Below the pieces are notes generated by a model, which ran no database searches, was not told the DNA's origin, and worked only from the letters and a program-made list of their open reading frames with translations. Below are positions 35,222 to 45,214 of a stretch of DNA of 64,000 bases, one piece after another. The DNA comes from Gammaproteobacteria bacterium (lineage in GTDB: Bacteria > Pseudomonadota > Gammaproteobacteria > Eutrophobiales > Eutrophobiaceae): positions 146,206 through 210,205 of the forward strand of contig JANQNX010000010.1 of assembly GCA_028279365.1 (NCBI GenBank). Direction: 5' to 3'. Each line of letters begins with the position of its first letter. Within the stretch, counting starts at the first letter, position 1. Position numbers and translations under genes: made by a program.

Positions 35222-36511
35222 TTAGTCCTGTTTAGAAACATACATAGCAGTAGTGGCTGATAAGCGTTTCACTAAGGTATGCATAAACACTTTGCTAAAG
35301 CGTAACTGACACTCAACCGAGGCCTGTTCAATCAACGTCGAGTTAATCTTCATTAATGAGACATTAGTCTTGGCAGTGATAGTCGCAGTACGCTTTTCCT
35401 TGCTAAGGTAACTCATCTCACCAAAGCAATCACCACTGTGTAACTGTCCTATTAACGCCTTGTCTTTATATACGTCAACTTCTCCCGAGGTGATAATATA
35501 AAATGAATCATCGATCTCTCCCTCGACGATAATCTCATCACCTGCATTAAAATCTTGCCAGATACAGGCGCGAATGATCTCCCAAATCTCTGATTCAGCG
35601 AAATCCTGAAAAAAATCCAGTGTCTTAATCAGGTTAAACTTCTCCTTAACCTCAACATCTTCCTGCGGCTTATCCAGGTAATCAAACGCCAGGCTTAAAT
35701 CTGCCGCCAGATTCAGACCCATGGTGTAACGATTTTCCGGATCTTTCTGTAAAGCATGGTGAATAATTTTTTCCAGAATCTCCGGTACGTCGGCTCGATG
35801 CGATCGTAGTGGCGGATGTTTTTCATTAATGATCATATGTATCAAACGTGAAAAACTCTCGGCGGCAAACGGATGTTTACCGGTTAACATTTCATACATG
35901 ACGATACCTAAGGAAAATAAATCGGTTTGGTTATTAAGCGAATCCTCCTGAACCTGCTCAGGTGACATATATCTCGGCGAACCGACAAAGCCCATTGGCA
36001 TGGTATTGGTTGTGTCCGATGTCATCAGATGTGCAATACTAAAATCTGCAATTTTGACATCATGATCTTTGGTTAACAGGATATTGGTCGGTTTAATATC
36101 GCGATGTATCACACCACTTCGATGCGCATAGTCCAGTGCCTTGGCACATTTAAAAATAATTTCAACGACAGTTTCATACGGCAACAAATTATCAGCCGTG
36201 CAATAGGTTTTTAAGGTATCGCCGCCTTCGATCAATTCCATCACAATAAAGCAATGATCTTCATAGACATCCGCATCCAGAATCTCGACAATGTTAGGGT
36301 GTTTTAATGTTCCGGCAGTATGAGCCTCATTAAAAAACATCTTGCGATAACGTTCACCTGATTCTTTATCTTTCAAGGCATCAGAGATAGCAACTTTGAC
36401 AGCAACATTTTTATCAGCAAACGGATCGTAACCACGATACACTTCGCCCATGCTGCCACGGCCTATCAGCTCGCTGATTTGGTATTTGCCAAGTTTTTCC
36501 GGAATTTGCAT
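35222..36511 (-). CDS. Ser/Thr protein kinase with C-terminal cNMP-binding domain
   Basis: 429 residues, a close paralogue of the protein at 31560-32852 along its whole length. It shows the Gly loop GRGSMGEVYRG, VAVKVA, HRDIKPTN, DFS in place of DFG, and GSPRYMSPEQ. The C-terminal cNMP-like domain includes GDCFGEMSYLSKEKRTATI. The two kinases bracket the CBS and pgi genes and read on the same strand, suggesting a local duplication followed by divergence. Substrate unknown. Confidence 0.92.
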   Translation of the reverse strand: MQIPEKLGKYQISELIGRGSMGEVYRGYDPFADKNVAVKVAISDALKDKESGERYRKMFFNEAHTAGTLKHPNIVEILDADVYEDHCFIVMELIEGGDTLKTYCTADNLLPYETVVEIIFKCAKALDYAHRSGVIHRDIKPTNILLTKDHDVKIADFSIAHLMTSDTTNTMPMGFVGSPRYMSPEQVQEDSLNNQTDLFSLGIVMYEMLTGKHPFAAESFSRLIHMIINEKHPPLRSHRADVPEILEKIIHHALQKDPENRYTMGLNLAADLSLAFDYLDKPQEDVEVKEKFNLIKTLDFFQDFAESEIWEIIRACIWQDFNAGDEIIVEGEIDDSFYIITSGEVDVYKDKALIGQLHSGDCFGEMSYLSKEKRTATITAKTNVSLMKINSTLIEQASVECQLRFSKVFMHTLVKRLSATTAMYVSKQD

Positions 36512-36667
36512 AAATTACTGCGATGCTTGTTATAGTTATCGCTAATTATTAAAACACATTATTGATGATATACAGAGATTTATCTGATATTTATCAAGTA
36601 GATCAATCATATTTTTATAGTTTCATAATATATTCATTCCATTTTTAAAGAGGGTTAGGTAATCATT

Positions 36668-37411
36668 ATGCAGGCCATTATTCTCGCTGCAGGTATCGGC
36701 AACCGACTCGGTGATCAATCGCGAAACAGACCGAAGTCATTACTTGAATTCGATGGCAAGAGTCTGATGCAACGCCACATCGAACTGCTGATAGAAAATC
36801 GCATTGAATCAATTACGATTGTCGTTGGCTACCAGGCTGATTTAATTCGTGATCATTTAAGTCAATACCAACACGACATCCACTTTATTGAGAATGAACG
36901 TTACACAGACGGTAGTCTCATCAGCCTGAATTGCGCACGCGACATTCTCTTGAATCAGGAACAATTCCTGATCATGGATGCCGATGTACTCTATCACCCG
37001 TTTATCCTGGAACGTTTGATTAACACTGATGTTGAAAACTGTTTATTAATTGATCGTGATTTTATTCCTGGAGATGAACCAGTGAAGGTTTGCATAGATG
37101 GTAATGACCATATTATTGAATTCAGGAAGCAGTTAGCTGACGATCTGCAATATGAAAAACAAGGGGAATCAGTTGGCTTCTTTAAATTCACGAACCATGT
37201 CGGACAAGCAATTATTGAACGCATTGACGACTATTTAGCTAAAGGTTTGAACGATACCCCCTACGAAGAAGCGATACGCGATTGTTTGTTAAACGAGCCA
37301 TCCGTTTTTGGTTATGAGGACGTGACCGGGCTGGAATGGATTGAAATTGATTTTCCTGAAGATATTATACGCGCTCGCGATGAGATACTTCCTGCAATCA
37401 AAAATAAATAG
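36668..37411 (+). CDS. Nucleotidyltransferase (sugar/choline-phosphate type)
   Basis: 247 residues with the nucleotidyltransferase signature [24 protein letters not shown] and the metal-binding MDADVLYHP region. It resembles CTP:phosphocholine-type cytidylyltransferases (LicC-like). First gene of the phosphonate operon, 2 bp before the PEP mutase fusion. It is expected to activate the phosphonate (for example as CMP-aminoethylphosphonate) for transfer to a lipid or polysaccharide. The exact nucleotide and acceptor are not known. The upstream AAAGAGGG-rich stretch serves as ribosome binding site. Confidence 0.82.
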   Translation: MQAIILAAGIGNRLGDQSRNRPKSLLEFDGKSLMQRHIELLIENRIESITIVVGYQADLIRDHLSQYQHDIHFIENERYTDGSLISLNCARDILLNQEQFLIMDADVLYHPFILERLINTDVENCLLIDRDFIPGDEPVKVCIDGNDHIIEFRKQLADDLQYEKQGESVGFFKFTNHVGQAIIERIDDYLAKGLNDTPYEEAIRDCLLNEPSVFGYEDVTGLEWIEIDFPEDIIRARDEILPAIKNK

Positions 37412-37413
37412 CG

Positions 37414-39036
37414 ATGCCTAAAATCAATAAAGCCAAGAAGCTGCGTAAGCTGCTTCATTCCAATAAACTCGAGTTTATACTCGAGGCACACAATGGCCTG
37501 TCGGCTAAAATCGTCGAAAACACCGGCTTTAAGGGTATCTGGGCTAGTGGCCTGGCCATGTCGGCGCAATTTGGTGTGCGTGACAGTAACGAAGCAAGCT
37601 GGACCCAGGTGGTCGATATGCTGGAATTTATGTCTGACGTCACGGAAATACCTATCCTGCTCGATGGTGATACCGGTTATGGCAATTTTAACAATATGCG
37701 CCGGCTGGTAATGAAACTGGAACAGCGCGATATTGCCGGCGTATGTATCGAAGACAAACAGTTTCCCAAAACTAACAGCTTCATTGACGGCGAAAAACAG
37801 CCGTTGGCAGAAATTGAAGAATTCTGTGGCAAGATCAAAGCTGGCAAAGACAGTCAGACCAATGATGATTTTTGTATTGTTGCGCGCGTCGAGGCATTAA
37901 TTGCCGGCTGGGGCATGAAAGAAGCCTTACGCCGTGCCGAGGCCTATCGTGAAGCGGGTGCCGATGGCATCCTGATTCACAGTAAACAGTCTCGGCCGGA
38001 CGAAATCCTGGAATTTGCCAAAGAATGGGCGCAACGCAGTCCATTGGTTATCGTGCCAACAAAGTATTACAGCACCCCGACAGAGGCATTTCGCAAAGCC
38101 GGTATCGACTTGGTTATCTGGGCGAATCATATGATCCGCGCCTCTGTTGCCGCGATGGAAAAACGCAGCAAACAAATTTTTCAATCCGAATCTCTGGTTG
38201 ATATTGAAGACAAGGTCGCCACGGTGAATCATTTATTTTCGCTACAAAGCGCAGAGGAATTAAGCCAGGCGCAAGATAAATATTTAAGTCAGCAATCTAA
38301 TATGAACGCCATTGTGCTTGCGGCCAGTCGCGGCAATGAGTTACATGAACTGACCTATGATAAACCCAAGGCAATGCTAAGCATTGGCGGCCATTCTTTA
38401 TTACGTCGGTTAATCGATGAATTAAAGAGGCTGGGTATTAATAAATCGACGGTGATCGCCGGCTATAAAGCAGACGCAATTAACATCCCCGGCATTAAGA
38501 AACGTATTAATCGTCGCTATGAAAAAACCGATGAGCTGGCTTCATTGGCCTGTGCTGAAAAAGATTTCTCCGATGACATGCTGATCATCTATGGAGATCT
38601 GCTATTTCGAGGTTACATATTGCGCGATTTGCTCGAAACTGAGGGGGATATTGTGGTAGTCGTTGACTCGGCCCTGGATAATCCTAATTTATCTGGAAAA
38701 CCCGATGTAGCTTACTGTAGTAAAGCCGACGATCGTTCACCGTTTATGCAAAACGTGTTATTGGAATCTCTGTCAATTTCTTCTGCTTCAACAAAAAAGA
38801 AACCGTCCGGCTACTGGATCGGTATGATGCGCGTCAGGAAGCGAGGTAAAAAATGGATCGATAAAGCCCTGAAAGAATTAAATAAGCGTGACGATTTTGA
38901 CAGCTTGACCTTACCTGATTTGCTGAATTACCTGATAGAAAAAGGTAAGCCAATCAACATACATTATATAGATGGTCATTGGCTGGATGTTAACTCCCTG
39001 GATGATATTGATCGTGCCGGTGATTTCACCAAGTAA
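37414..39036 (+). CDS. pepM: Phosphoenolpyruvate mutase fused to nucleotidyltransferase
   Basis: 540 residues. The N-terminal PepM domain (about 5-285) has GDTGYGN near residue 86 and the diagnostic EDKxxxxxNS motif ([10 protein letters not shown], residues about 113-122), which distinguishes the mutase from lyases. It converts PEP to phosphonopyruvate. The C-terminal half (about 298-540) is a second nucleotidyltransferase domain ([32 protein letters not shown]). Its signature is altered (LAAS in place of LAAG), so activity is uncertain. It follows the upstream transferase by 2 bp. Confidence 0.93.
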   Translation: MPKINKAKKLRKLLHSNKLEFILEAHNGLSAKIVENTGFKGIWASGLAMSAQFGVRDSNEASWTQVVDMLEFMSDVTEIPILLDGDTGYGNFNNMRRLVMKLEQRDIAGVCIEDKQFPKTNSFIDGEKQPLAEIEEFCGKIKAGKDSQTNDDFCIVARVEALIAGWGMKEALRRAEAYREAGADGILIHSKQSRPDEILEFAKEWAQRSPLVIVPTKYYSTPTEAFRKAGIDLVIWANHMIRASVAAMEKRSKQIFQSESLVDIEDKVATVNHLFSLQSAEELSQAQDKYLSQQSNMNAIVLAASRGNELHELTYDKPKAMLSIGGHSLLRRLIDELKRLGINKSTVIAGYKADAINIPGIKKRINRRYEKTDELASLACAEKDFSDDMLIIYGDLLFRGYILRDLLETEGDIVVVVDSALDNPNLSGKPDVAYCSKADDRSPFMQNVLLESLSISSASTKKKPSGYWIGMMRVRKRGKKWIDKALKELNKRDDFDSLTLPDLLNYLIEKGKPINIHYIDGHWLDVNSLDDIDRAGDFTK

Positions 39037-39054
39037 TAGTAATAGAGATAAGCA

Positions 39055-40209
39055 TTGATACAAGCAAACCAGTTTGTCGAAGCGGCAAGAGAGTATGGCT
39101 TTAACCGCTATACTGGTGTGCCCTGTTCGTTTCTGACGCCGTTTATCAACTATGTGATAAATGACGATAAACTAGAATATGTTTCGTCAGCGAATGAAGG
39201 TGATGCATTGGCAACCGCTGCTGGCGCAGCGATAGGCGGCGAACGTTCGGTTGTGATGATGCAAAATTCGGGGCTTGGCAATGCCGTCAGCCCGATTACC
39301 TCTTTATCCTATGTTTTCCGTATCCCATTCCTGATCATTACTACCCATCGAGGCCAACCGGGTCTGAAAGACGAACCGCAACATGAATTGATGGGACAAA
39401 TCACTGAGGAACTGTTTGACCTAATGCGCGTGCCATGGGAAACCTTTCCCAAAGAGCCTGATGCTATTGCTGCCGCATTAAAACGCGCCGATGATTACAT
39501 GAGAAAAGAACAACGTCCTTATGCCTTTATCATGGAGAAAGGCACTGTTGCGAAACATGAATTAAAGAAAAACCCTATTTCCAATATTAGTCAACGCCAA
39601 ACAACACTCACTGTCCATGAGGCAAAACCCGAAGCATTGCTTAGCCGTGGTGATGCATTAAAAACGATCATTGACTACACACCCATCGATAACAGTATCG
39701 TTATTGCGACCACCGGTTTTACCGGACGTGAACTGTTTGCCACCGAAGACCGTAACAACCAGATTTATATGGTGGGTTCCATGGGCTGTGCCTCTTCCCT
39801 GGCATTAGGTGTTGCGTTAGCAAGGCCGGATTTGAAGGTAGTGATCGTAGACGGTGATGGTGCAGGCTTGATGCGCATGGGTAACTTTGCCACGCTTGGA
39901 ACTTATGCTGGCAATAATCTTTTTCATATCTTATTGGATAATGAAGTTCATGACTCTACCGGCGCACAGGCGACAGTGGCAAGTAATATCCAATTTGCAA
40001 AAGTAGCAGAAGCCAGCGGTTATTCGATCAGTATATCCGGTTATGAGCTATCTTTACTGGACGAACTGTTTCATTCAACCGTACATGAAGGCCCAGTGTT
40101 CGGTCATTTAAAAATTCGTGCTGGAACGATGGAAAATTTACCTAGACCCGATATTACCCCGGCGGATGTGTTAAAACGTGTGATGCAACAAATAGGTTCA
40201 CAATTTTAA
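39055..40209 (+). CDS. ppd: Phosphonopyruvate decarboxylase
   Basis: 384 residues from a TTG start with a GAGATAAG site upstream. Thiamine-diphosphate enzyme that drives the unfavourable mutase reaction forward by decarboxylating phosphonopyruvate to phosphonoacetaldehyde. It shows the N-terminal TGVPCSFLTPFI and SSANEGDALATAAGA regions and the ThDP motif VDGDGAGLMRMGNFATLG. Length and gene order (pepM-ppd-phnW) are standard. The stop codon overlaps the next start by one base. Confidence 0.95.
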   Translation: MIQANQFVEAAREYGFNRYTGVPCSFLTPFINYVINDDKLEYVSSANEGDALATAAGAAIGGERSVVMMQNSGLGNAVSPITSLSYVFRIPFLIITTHRGQPGLKDEPQHELMGQITEELFDLMRVPWETFPKEPDAIAAALKRADDYMRKEQRPYAFIMEKGTVAKHELKKNPISNISQRQTTLTVHEAKPEALLSRGDALKTIIDYTPIDNSIVIATTGFTGRELFATEDRNNQIYMVGSMGCASSLALGVALARPDLKVVIVDGDGAGLMRMGNFATLGTYAGNNLFHILLDNEVHDSTGAQATVASNIQFAKVAEASGYSISISGYELSLLDELFHSTVHEGPVFGHLKIRAGTMENLPRPDITPADVLKRVMQQIGSQF

Positions 40210-41297
40210 TGAAAACGATTTTACTTAACCCGGGTCCAGTTATACTTGGTGAACGTGTCAGACAAGCCTTATTGAAACCTGACTTATGTCATCGCGAATC
40301 AGAATTTGTCGGACTACAGAATAAAATACGCGCGGATTTATTATCGGTATACGGACTCTCTAACGACAACTATGCCAGCATTTTACTGACGGGTTCCGGG
40401 ACATCGGCGATGGAAGGTATGCTGACCAGTTTCGTACCAGCACACGGTAAAACCTTGATTATTGAAAATGGTGTTTATGGTGAGCGCATGTCTAAAATCG
40501 CCACTATCTACGACATCGATCATGTCTCCTTACATCATGAGTGGGGTGAACAAATTGATTTGACGAAGGTCGAGGGAGAACTGCAATACCATCATGATAT
40601 TTCGCATGTTGCGGTTGTTCATCATGAAACCACATCGGGACGACTCAATAATATTGATGCAATAGCCGAGCTTTGTCGAAAGTACAACGCGTCAATATTA
40701 TTAGATGCCGTCAGTAGCTTTGGCGCAGAAGAGATTAAATTTGATGAATGGAATATCGCCGCCTGTGCTGCTACGGCAAATAAATGTCTACATGGAGTAC
40801 CAGGTACATCATTTGTTATTGGCAAGCGCGAAGCTGCCGGGCAAATGTCTGCCACACCACCCAGAACGCTGTACCTGGATATGATGACTTATCTGAAAAA
40901 CCAGGATGCTAACGGTACCCCATTTACACAATCGATCCAGACCTTTTATGCTCTGGCCGAGGCCTTAGATGAGCTGTCTGATAGTGGAGGTTGGCAAACA
41001 CGCCGTGCGTTATATTGGAAACGTATACAAAAGGTGAGAGATGGCTTAATGGAATTAAACATTACGCCTTATCTGTCACGAGAGGAATCTTCGTGTGTAT
41101 TAAATGCCTTTTATCTTCCAGAAGGAATTAGCTATCCTGAGCTTCACGATCAACTCAAATCGGCAGGCTTTGTTATTTATGCCGGACAAGGCGACTTCTC
41201 CCAATCATTATTCCGCATCTCTTGCATGGGAGAGATTGATGATAAGGATTTGGAACGGCTCATCACAGCATTCAAACAAATTATCTCTGGTAACTAA
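40209..41297 (+). CDS. phnW: 2-aminoethylphosphonate transaminase
   Basis: 362 residues. PLP-dependent class V aminotransferase with NPGPVILGERVRQALLKPDLCHRE at the N-terminus, DAVSSFGAE as the cofactor-binding Asp region and TANKCLHGVPGTSFVI containing the PLP lysine. In a pepM-ppd operon it makes 2-aminoethylphosphonate from phosphonoacetaldehyde. It completes the pathway from PEP to AEP in four adjacent genes. Confidence 0.94.
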   Translation: MKTILLNPGPVILGERVRQALLKPDLCHRESEFVGLQNKIRADLLSVYGLSNDNYASILLTGSGTSAMEGMLTSFVPAHGKTLIIENGVYGERMSKIATIYDIDHVSLHHEWGEQIDLTKVEGELQYHHDISHVAVVHHETTSGRLNNIDAIAELCRKYNASILLDAVSSFGAEEIKFDEWNIAACAATANKCLHGVPGTSFVIGKREAAGQMSATPPRTLYLDMMTYLKNQDANGTPFTQSIQTFYALAEALDELSDSGGWQTRRALYWKRIQKVRDGLMELNITPYLSREESSCVLNAFYLPEGISYPELHDQLKSAGFVIYAGQGDFSQSLFRISCMGEIDDKDLERLITAFKQIISGN

Positions 41298-41350
41298 TCT
41301 TACCAGGTTCTTACTGTCATCTGATCGACAAGACAACCATACGCTTAACT

Positions 41351-42334
41351 ATGTTGACCACCGTAAGACTCGATGCCAATAATACCGATGACTTAAGTCG
41401 AGCCAGTGAACTACTTCGACAAGGTAAACTGGTTGCTGTGCCTACCGAAACTGTCTATGGCCTGGCGGCCAATGCAGAAGATGTTGATGCGGTAAAAGAA
41501 ATATTTGCCGCTAAAAACAGACCTAGCGATCATCCTCTGATTGTTCATATTGCTGATAAAGATCGTATCCAGCATTGGGCAGAAAACATACCTGAGCTTG
41601 CATTCCAGCTAGCAGAAAAATTTTGGCCAGGGCCTATGACTTTGCTATTGAAAAAAGCCGATAACATAAACTCTGTTGTCACCGGCAAACTTGACACGAT
41701 TGCACTGCGAGTACCTGACCACCCTATGCTGCTACGCTTGCTGAAACAGTCTAATATCGGATTAGCCGCACCTTCGGCCAATCCTTATCGTCAATTAAGC
41801 CCTACCAGCGCCGATCAGGTAATGGACAACATGCAAGGTAAAATTGATGCCGTATTAGATGGCGGTGACTGTCAGCTTGGCCTCGAGTCGACCATCGTCG
41901 ATGTGGTATCGAATCCGATCCGAATATTACGTAGCGGGCCGATCACTGCCAACGAAATCGAAACATTCCTGGGCCAACCTGTTATCACACCGGCAACACA
42001 TACGGAATCCGTGCCAGGAAACGTCAAGGCCCACTACCAACCCAGAGCAAAGCTCACATTATGTGACAAAGAAAAACTATTTATCGCATTATCAAACGAT
42101 AATCCAAAGATTGGCTACATAGTCTACAGTGACGACTTCGATAAAGATCAGTCTGAACATATCCGACATCTACCTTCTGATAAATATGCATTTGCCAAAC
42201 TGTTATATAAGACCTTGTACGAGTTTGACAAAGTGGATATTGATGAAATCTGGATAGAACGCCCACCACAAACCGATGAATGGCAAGCTATCAATGATCG
42301 ACTAGCACGCGCATCCGCTGCTACTGATGCTTAA
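41351..42334 (+). CDS. Threonylcarbamoyl-AMP synthase (Sua5/YwlC type)
   Basis: 327 residues: a YrdC domain (about 10-200; PTETVYGLAANA, KNRPSDHPLIVHI, APSANPYRQLSPTSADQV) and the Sua5 C-terminal domain (about 245-327). It makes L-threonylcarbamoyladenylate for the tRNA t6A modification. Starting 53 bp after phnW, it may share the transcript, but its function is unrelated to phosphonates. Confidence 0.93.
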   Translation: MLTTVRLDANNTDDLSRASELLRQGKLVAVPTETVYGLAANAEDVDAVKEIFAAKNRPSDHPLIVHIADKDRIQHWAENIPELAFQLAEKFWPGPMTLLLKKADNINSVVTGKLDTIALRVPDHPMLLRLLKQSNIGLAAPSANPYRQLSPTSADQVMDNMQGKIDAVLDGGDCQLGLESTIVDVVSNPIRILRSGPITANEIETFLGQPVITPATHTESVPGNVKAHYQPRAKLTLCDKEKLFIALSNDNPKIGYIVYSDDFDKDQSEHIRHLPSDKYAFAKLLYKTLYEFDKVDIDEIWIERPPQTDEWQAINDRLARASAATDA

Positions 42335-42428
42335 AACATGAGAGGTTTGTCACAGTTTGAGCAATATTAAGCGTTAGTAAAGGTAGTTGGCCTATACTTT
42401 ATTAATCTCGATTTAAAGATTAATAATA

Positions 42429-43301
42429 ATGCTAGAAAAAATATTCACTCGACCACTCGAGCTACATATTGATAACAAACCCATCACGTTCAATACGGTT
42501 GATGAATTCGAGTTCACGATCAACTCTCGTACTGCCATACCATTGGAAAAAATTCATGCTGCAATTTGTGCAAGTCCAAATGAATTGGATCTGGAGTTAA
42601 ATTCAATTACCGTTGCGATTGAGAAGATTACTGAATTAATCAATGATTCCAACGAATCCGGCGAAGTAACCCAGCAGTTGAAAGAAATTAATCCCGTTAT
42701 TTTTTCCAACGATAATAACTGGCGCGATATATTCTTCTCACTAAAAAAAGATCAATCAGCAGAGTCCAGCCATTATAAAAAAATTGCACTGGATGGCTAT
42801 CTCACTTACCTGACAAATCGACAAAACATGCTGCAGGCATTGAAAATTCGATTTGCAAGTGCTTCTAGTCAACAACAAAACGAAGAGGCTTTATCTTTTA
42901 GAACGGGCGAACTGGAAGTTGCAGACAAGCTCGACTGCAAATCACTGGGCCAGCAGTTAGGCATGACCCGAATTACAAAGGATGAACCTGTCCAAATTAG
43001 TATTGAGAAAAATGACAAGATTTCACTGTTACTTGCTAACTACAAATGCAAACTGATTGTCAAAGACGCAATTACTTTTGTCGATAACAACAATGAAAAA
43101 TATACTTTGTCAGCGGGTGAAAATAAAATTGGCCGCGGCAGCGATTGCGACATCAGGTTTGTCGATACGATGCAACGTATTTCTCGACTTCACCTGACTA
43201 TCAAGCTGATTGATGACAAGACATTGGAACTCACCGATCATTCTAGCTACGGCTCTCATTATTCAAAAAGCAAAGCCTGGCGCGCTAAACGCTCTAGTTA
43301 G
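42429..43301 (+). CDS. FHA-domain protein
   Basis: 290 residues. The first two thirds are an unrecognised, probably helical region (about 45-190). The C-terminal 90 residues form a forkhead-associated domain with IGRGSDCDI, ISRLHLTIKL and LTDHSSYGSHY, the residues that contact phosphothreonine. It may read phosphorylation by the kinases 6-10 kb upstream, which is inference from domain type only. It converges on the cytochrome gene, overlapping its 3' end by 8 bp. Confidence 0.82.
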   Translation: MLEKIFTRPLELHIDNKPITFNTVDEFEFTINSRTAIPLEKIHAAICASPNELDLELNSITVAIEKITELINDSNESGEVTQQLKEINPVIFSNDNNWRDIFFSLKKDQSAESSHYKKIALDGYLTYLTNRQNMLQALKIRFASASSQQQNEEALSFRTGELEVADKLDCKSLGQQLGMTRITKDEPVQISIEKNDKISLLLANYKCKLIVKDAITFVDNNNEKYTLSAGENKIGRGSDCDIRFVDTMQRISRLHLTIKLIDDKTLELTDHSSYGSHYSKSKAWRAKRSS

Positions 43302-43848
43302 TTTTTCGCTCGGCTTCATAAATATTAATAAAACCCGCTTCATTCGGCATTTTCACCTTTGGCAAGCTAGACGCATTCATAACATCGTCTTTATCAATTA
43401 ACTTGTTTAGATAAAGCAGATAGGCGGTGACGGCATAGACTTCATTATCAGTTAACGACCCCGGTGCAGTCATCGGCATAGATCGCCGAACCATATCAAA
43501 CACGGTCGTTGCATAAGGCCAATAACTACCAATCGTTTGTTCCGGGTATTCGCTGGTCAATGCCATCTGTGCACCGGCAAGCTGATCGGCACTTTGCCCC
43601 AGGCCATTGTCACCATGACAGACCTGACATTGCTGTTGATAAATTTTTTCGCCCTCTGCAACGCTGCCCTGACCTTCTGGTAAACCCTCACCATCAGGAA
43701 ACACACTGCTATCCCAACTTGCAACTTCCTCTGGTGACGCCGGGTGTCCCAGCATTGGTGATGCAAGCTCCTCTGCGAGAACAGAATTAATCCCAGCCGC
43801 TATCAATACTGATATCAGTATTCGGTGTTTCATTATCTTGTTTATCAT
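43294..43848 (-). CDS. Cytochrome c (sulfite dehydrogenase subunit-like)
   Basis: About 184 residues. I use the ATG at 43848; one at 43833 is equally possible, and a longer frame reaching 43899 would bury the signal peptide. The N-terminus (MINKIMKHRILISVLIAAG) is a Sec signal. A single haem-binding motif CQVCHGDNGLG follows, with a Met-rich MPMTAPGSL region likely supplying the axial Met. It overlaps the SoxC-like gene, so it is probably the electron acceptor subunit (SoxD/SorB-like). The single haem suggests a short form. Confidence 0.88.
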   Translation of the reverse strand: MINKIMKHRILISVLIAAGINSVLAEELASPMLGHPASPEEVASWDSSVFPDGEGLPEGQGSVAEGEKIYQQQCQVCHGDNGLGQSADQLAGAQMALTSEYPEQTIGSYWPYATTVFDMVRRSMPMTAPGSLTDNEVYAVTAYLLYLNKLIDKDDVMNASSLPKVKMPNEAGFINIYEAERKTN

Positions 43849-45151
43849 AAACGTGAGAGACAAAGCCGTCTTTATCGACCTGCCAGTTGGTAATCGCATT
43901 GTAGTGAAAGAAACCTTTGCGACCGCGCTGCTTGATCAGCTCACTGCGTTCAGGCTGGACATAACCGGTCTCGTCAGTGGCGCGACTTTTTAATACCGCA
44001 ACGTTTCCGTTCCAATGCCAGGGCAAACGAAAACGGGTAAATGCCCTATCTAAAACTGGCCCTTGTAATTCGGCCTCTGCCCAACTCGCTCCGGCGTCGG
44101 CTGATACTTCGACTTTGGTAATCTTGCCACGGCCCGACCAGGCAAGGCCGGTTATTTGATAATAACCCGGTTTACTCAACAGCATATGCGCAGATGGCGA
44201 GGTAATTAAGGATTTGGCTTCAATGAAAAAAGTAAATTGCCTCGCTTTGCCAGACGGCAACAACTCAGTGTATTTTGATGTTTCATTGCGCGCCATTATC
44301 GGTCGATTGCTAAGCTTTAAACGACGTAACCATTTTACATTCAATACACCTTCGTAACCGGGCACTATCAGTCTCAATGGATAACCGTTCTCCGGACGAA
44401 TCCTTTCACCATTCTGATAAAGCGCCAGAAAAGCATCATCCATTGCCTTTTCAATCGGTATCGACATTTGCATCGCGAACGCATCAGCACCCTCGGCAAT
44501 GATCCACTTGGCCTGTTTCTTTATGCCTGTCTCATCCAATAATACTGACAGTGGCACGCCGGTCCATTCCGAGTTTGAAGCCATGCCGTTAAAATATCCC
44601 GCCTCGGATCGCGAAGGCTGTTTGTTCCAACCGGCGTTACTGTTACCGCCACATTCAATAAAGCAAATTTTTGACTGCATCGGATAGCGCAACAAATCAT
44701 CAATGCTAAAAAACAGATCCCGCTTGACCAAACCATGCATAAGTAGCTTGTGCTGTTTGGGATCGATCTGCGGCACACCATTATGATGTCGCTCGTAATG
44801 CAAACCGTTTGGCGTAATCGTGCCTTCCATTAAGTGTAATGGTGTCCACGAAACACCATTACCCGGCACTAATTCATTCTGCGTCGGAAAGCGCACCACT
44901 CGATCTTCATATGCTGATGGTTGTCCATAGAGTGAAAAAGGCTTACCGGGCTGGTTCATCCAGGGCTGACGAGAACTGATTGCATCCGATGTTTCATCAT
45001 TAGCCAAAGCGGTGGATGAGGCCAGAGTAGAAATAGCGCTTAACTGCAGTCCGCGTTTTAAAAAAAGACGGCGATCGAGCAGACCATTACCTGCAATCTG
45101 GAACTCTTCAAGCAGTGATTTATCGTTGTTTTTATCGTTCACGCTTTTCAA
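43787..45151 (-). CDS. soxC: SoxC-like molybdopterin sulfite dehydrogenase
   Basis: 454 residues from a TTG start; an in-frame GTG nearby is an alternative, as no good ribosome binding site is seen. The Tat signal RRLFLK lies at residues 27-32, followed by an Ala/Ser stretch. The oxidoreductase domain has the Moco cysteine region FIECGGNSNAGWNKQ and phrases WTGVPLSVLLDETG and YPLRLIVPGYEGVLNVKWL. A dimerisation domain follows (YYQITGLAWSGRGKITKVEVSADAG). It oxidises sulfite or Sox-bound sulfur in the periplasm, passing electrons to the overlapping cytochrome c gene product. Confidence 0.92.
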   Translation of the reverse strand: MKSVNDKNNDKSLLEEFQIAGNGLLDRRLFLKRGLQLSAISTLASSTALANDETSDAISSRQPWMNQPGKPFSLYGQPSAYEDRVVRFPTQNELVPGNGVSWTPLHLMEGTITPNGLHYERHHNGVPQIDPKQHKLLMHGLVKRDLFFSIDDLLRYPMQSKICFIECGGNSNAGWNKQPSRSEAGYFNGMASNSEWTGVPLSVLLDETGIKKQAKWIIAEGADAFAMQMSIPIEKAMDDAFLALYQNGERIRPENGYPLRLIVPGYEGVLNVKWLRRLKLSNRPIMARNETSKYTELLPSGKARQFTFFIEAKSLITSPSAHMLLSKPGYYQITGLAWSGRGKITKVEVSADAGASWAEAELQGPVLDRAFTRFRLPWHWNGNVAVLKSRATDETGYVQPERSELIKQRGRKGFFHYNAITNWQVDKDGFVSHVYDKQDNETPNTDISIDSGWD

Positions 45152-45186
45152 TTAAAAAACAAAAGGGGCACCAAGAATGCCCCTTT
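45152..45186 (-). terminator. Intrinsic terminator or attenuator between soxYZ-like and soxC
   Basis: On the minus strand AAAGGGGCA-TTCTTGG-TGCCCCTTT is a perfect 9 bp stem followed by a TTTGTTTTTT tract. It lies between the soxYZ-like gene and soxC, so it should either stop or reduce read-through to soxC and the cytochrome. Confidence 0.85.
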
Positions 45187-45214
45187 ATGTCATTTCTTGT
45201 TCTGTGCCATTCAA

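Noticed and set aside
43833..43899. Extended N-terminus of the cytochrome c gene
   Set aside because: The extra residues lie before the Sec signal peptide and deep within soxC; the ATG at 43848 or 43833 is preferred.
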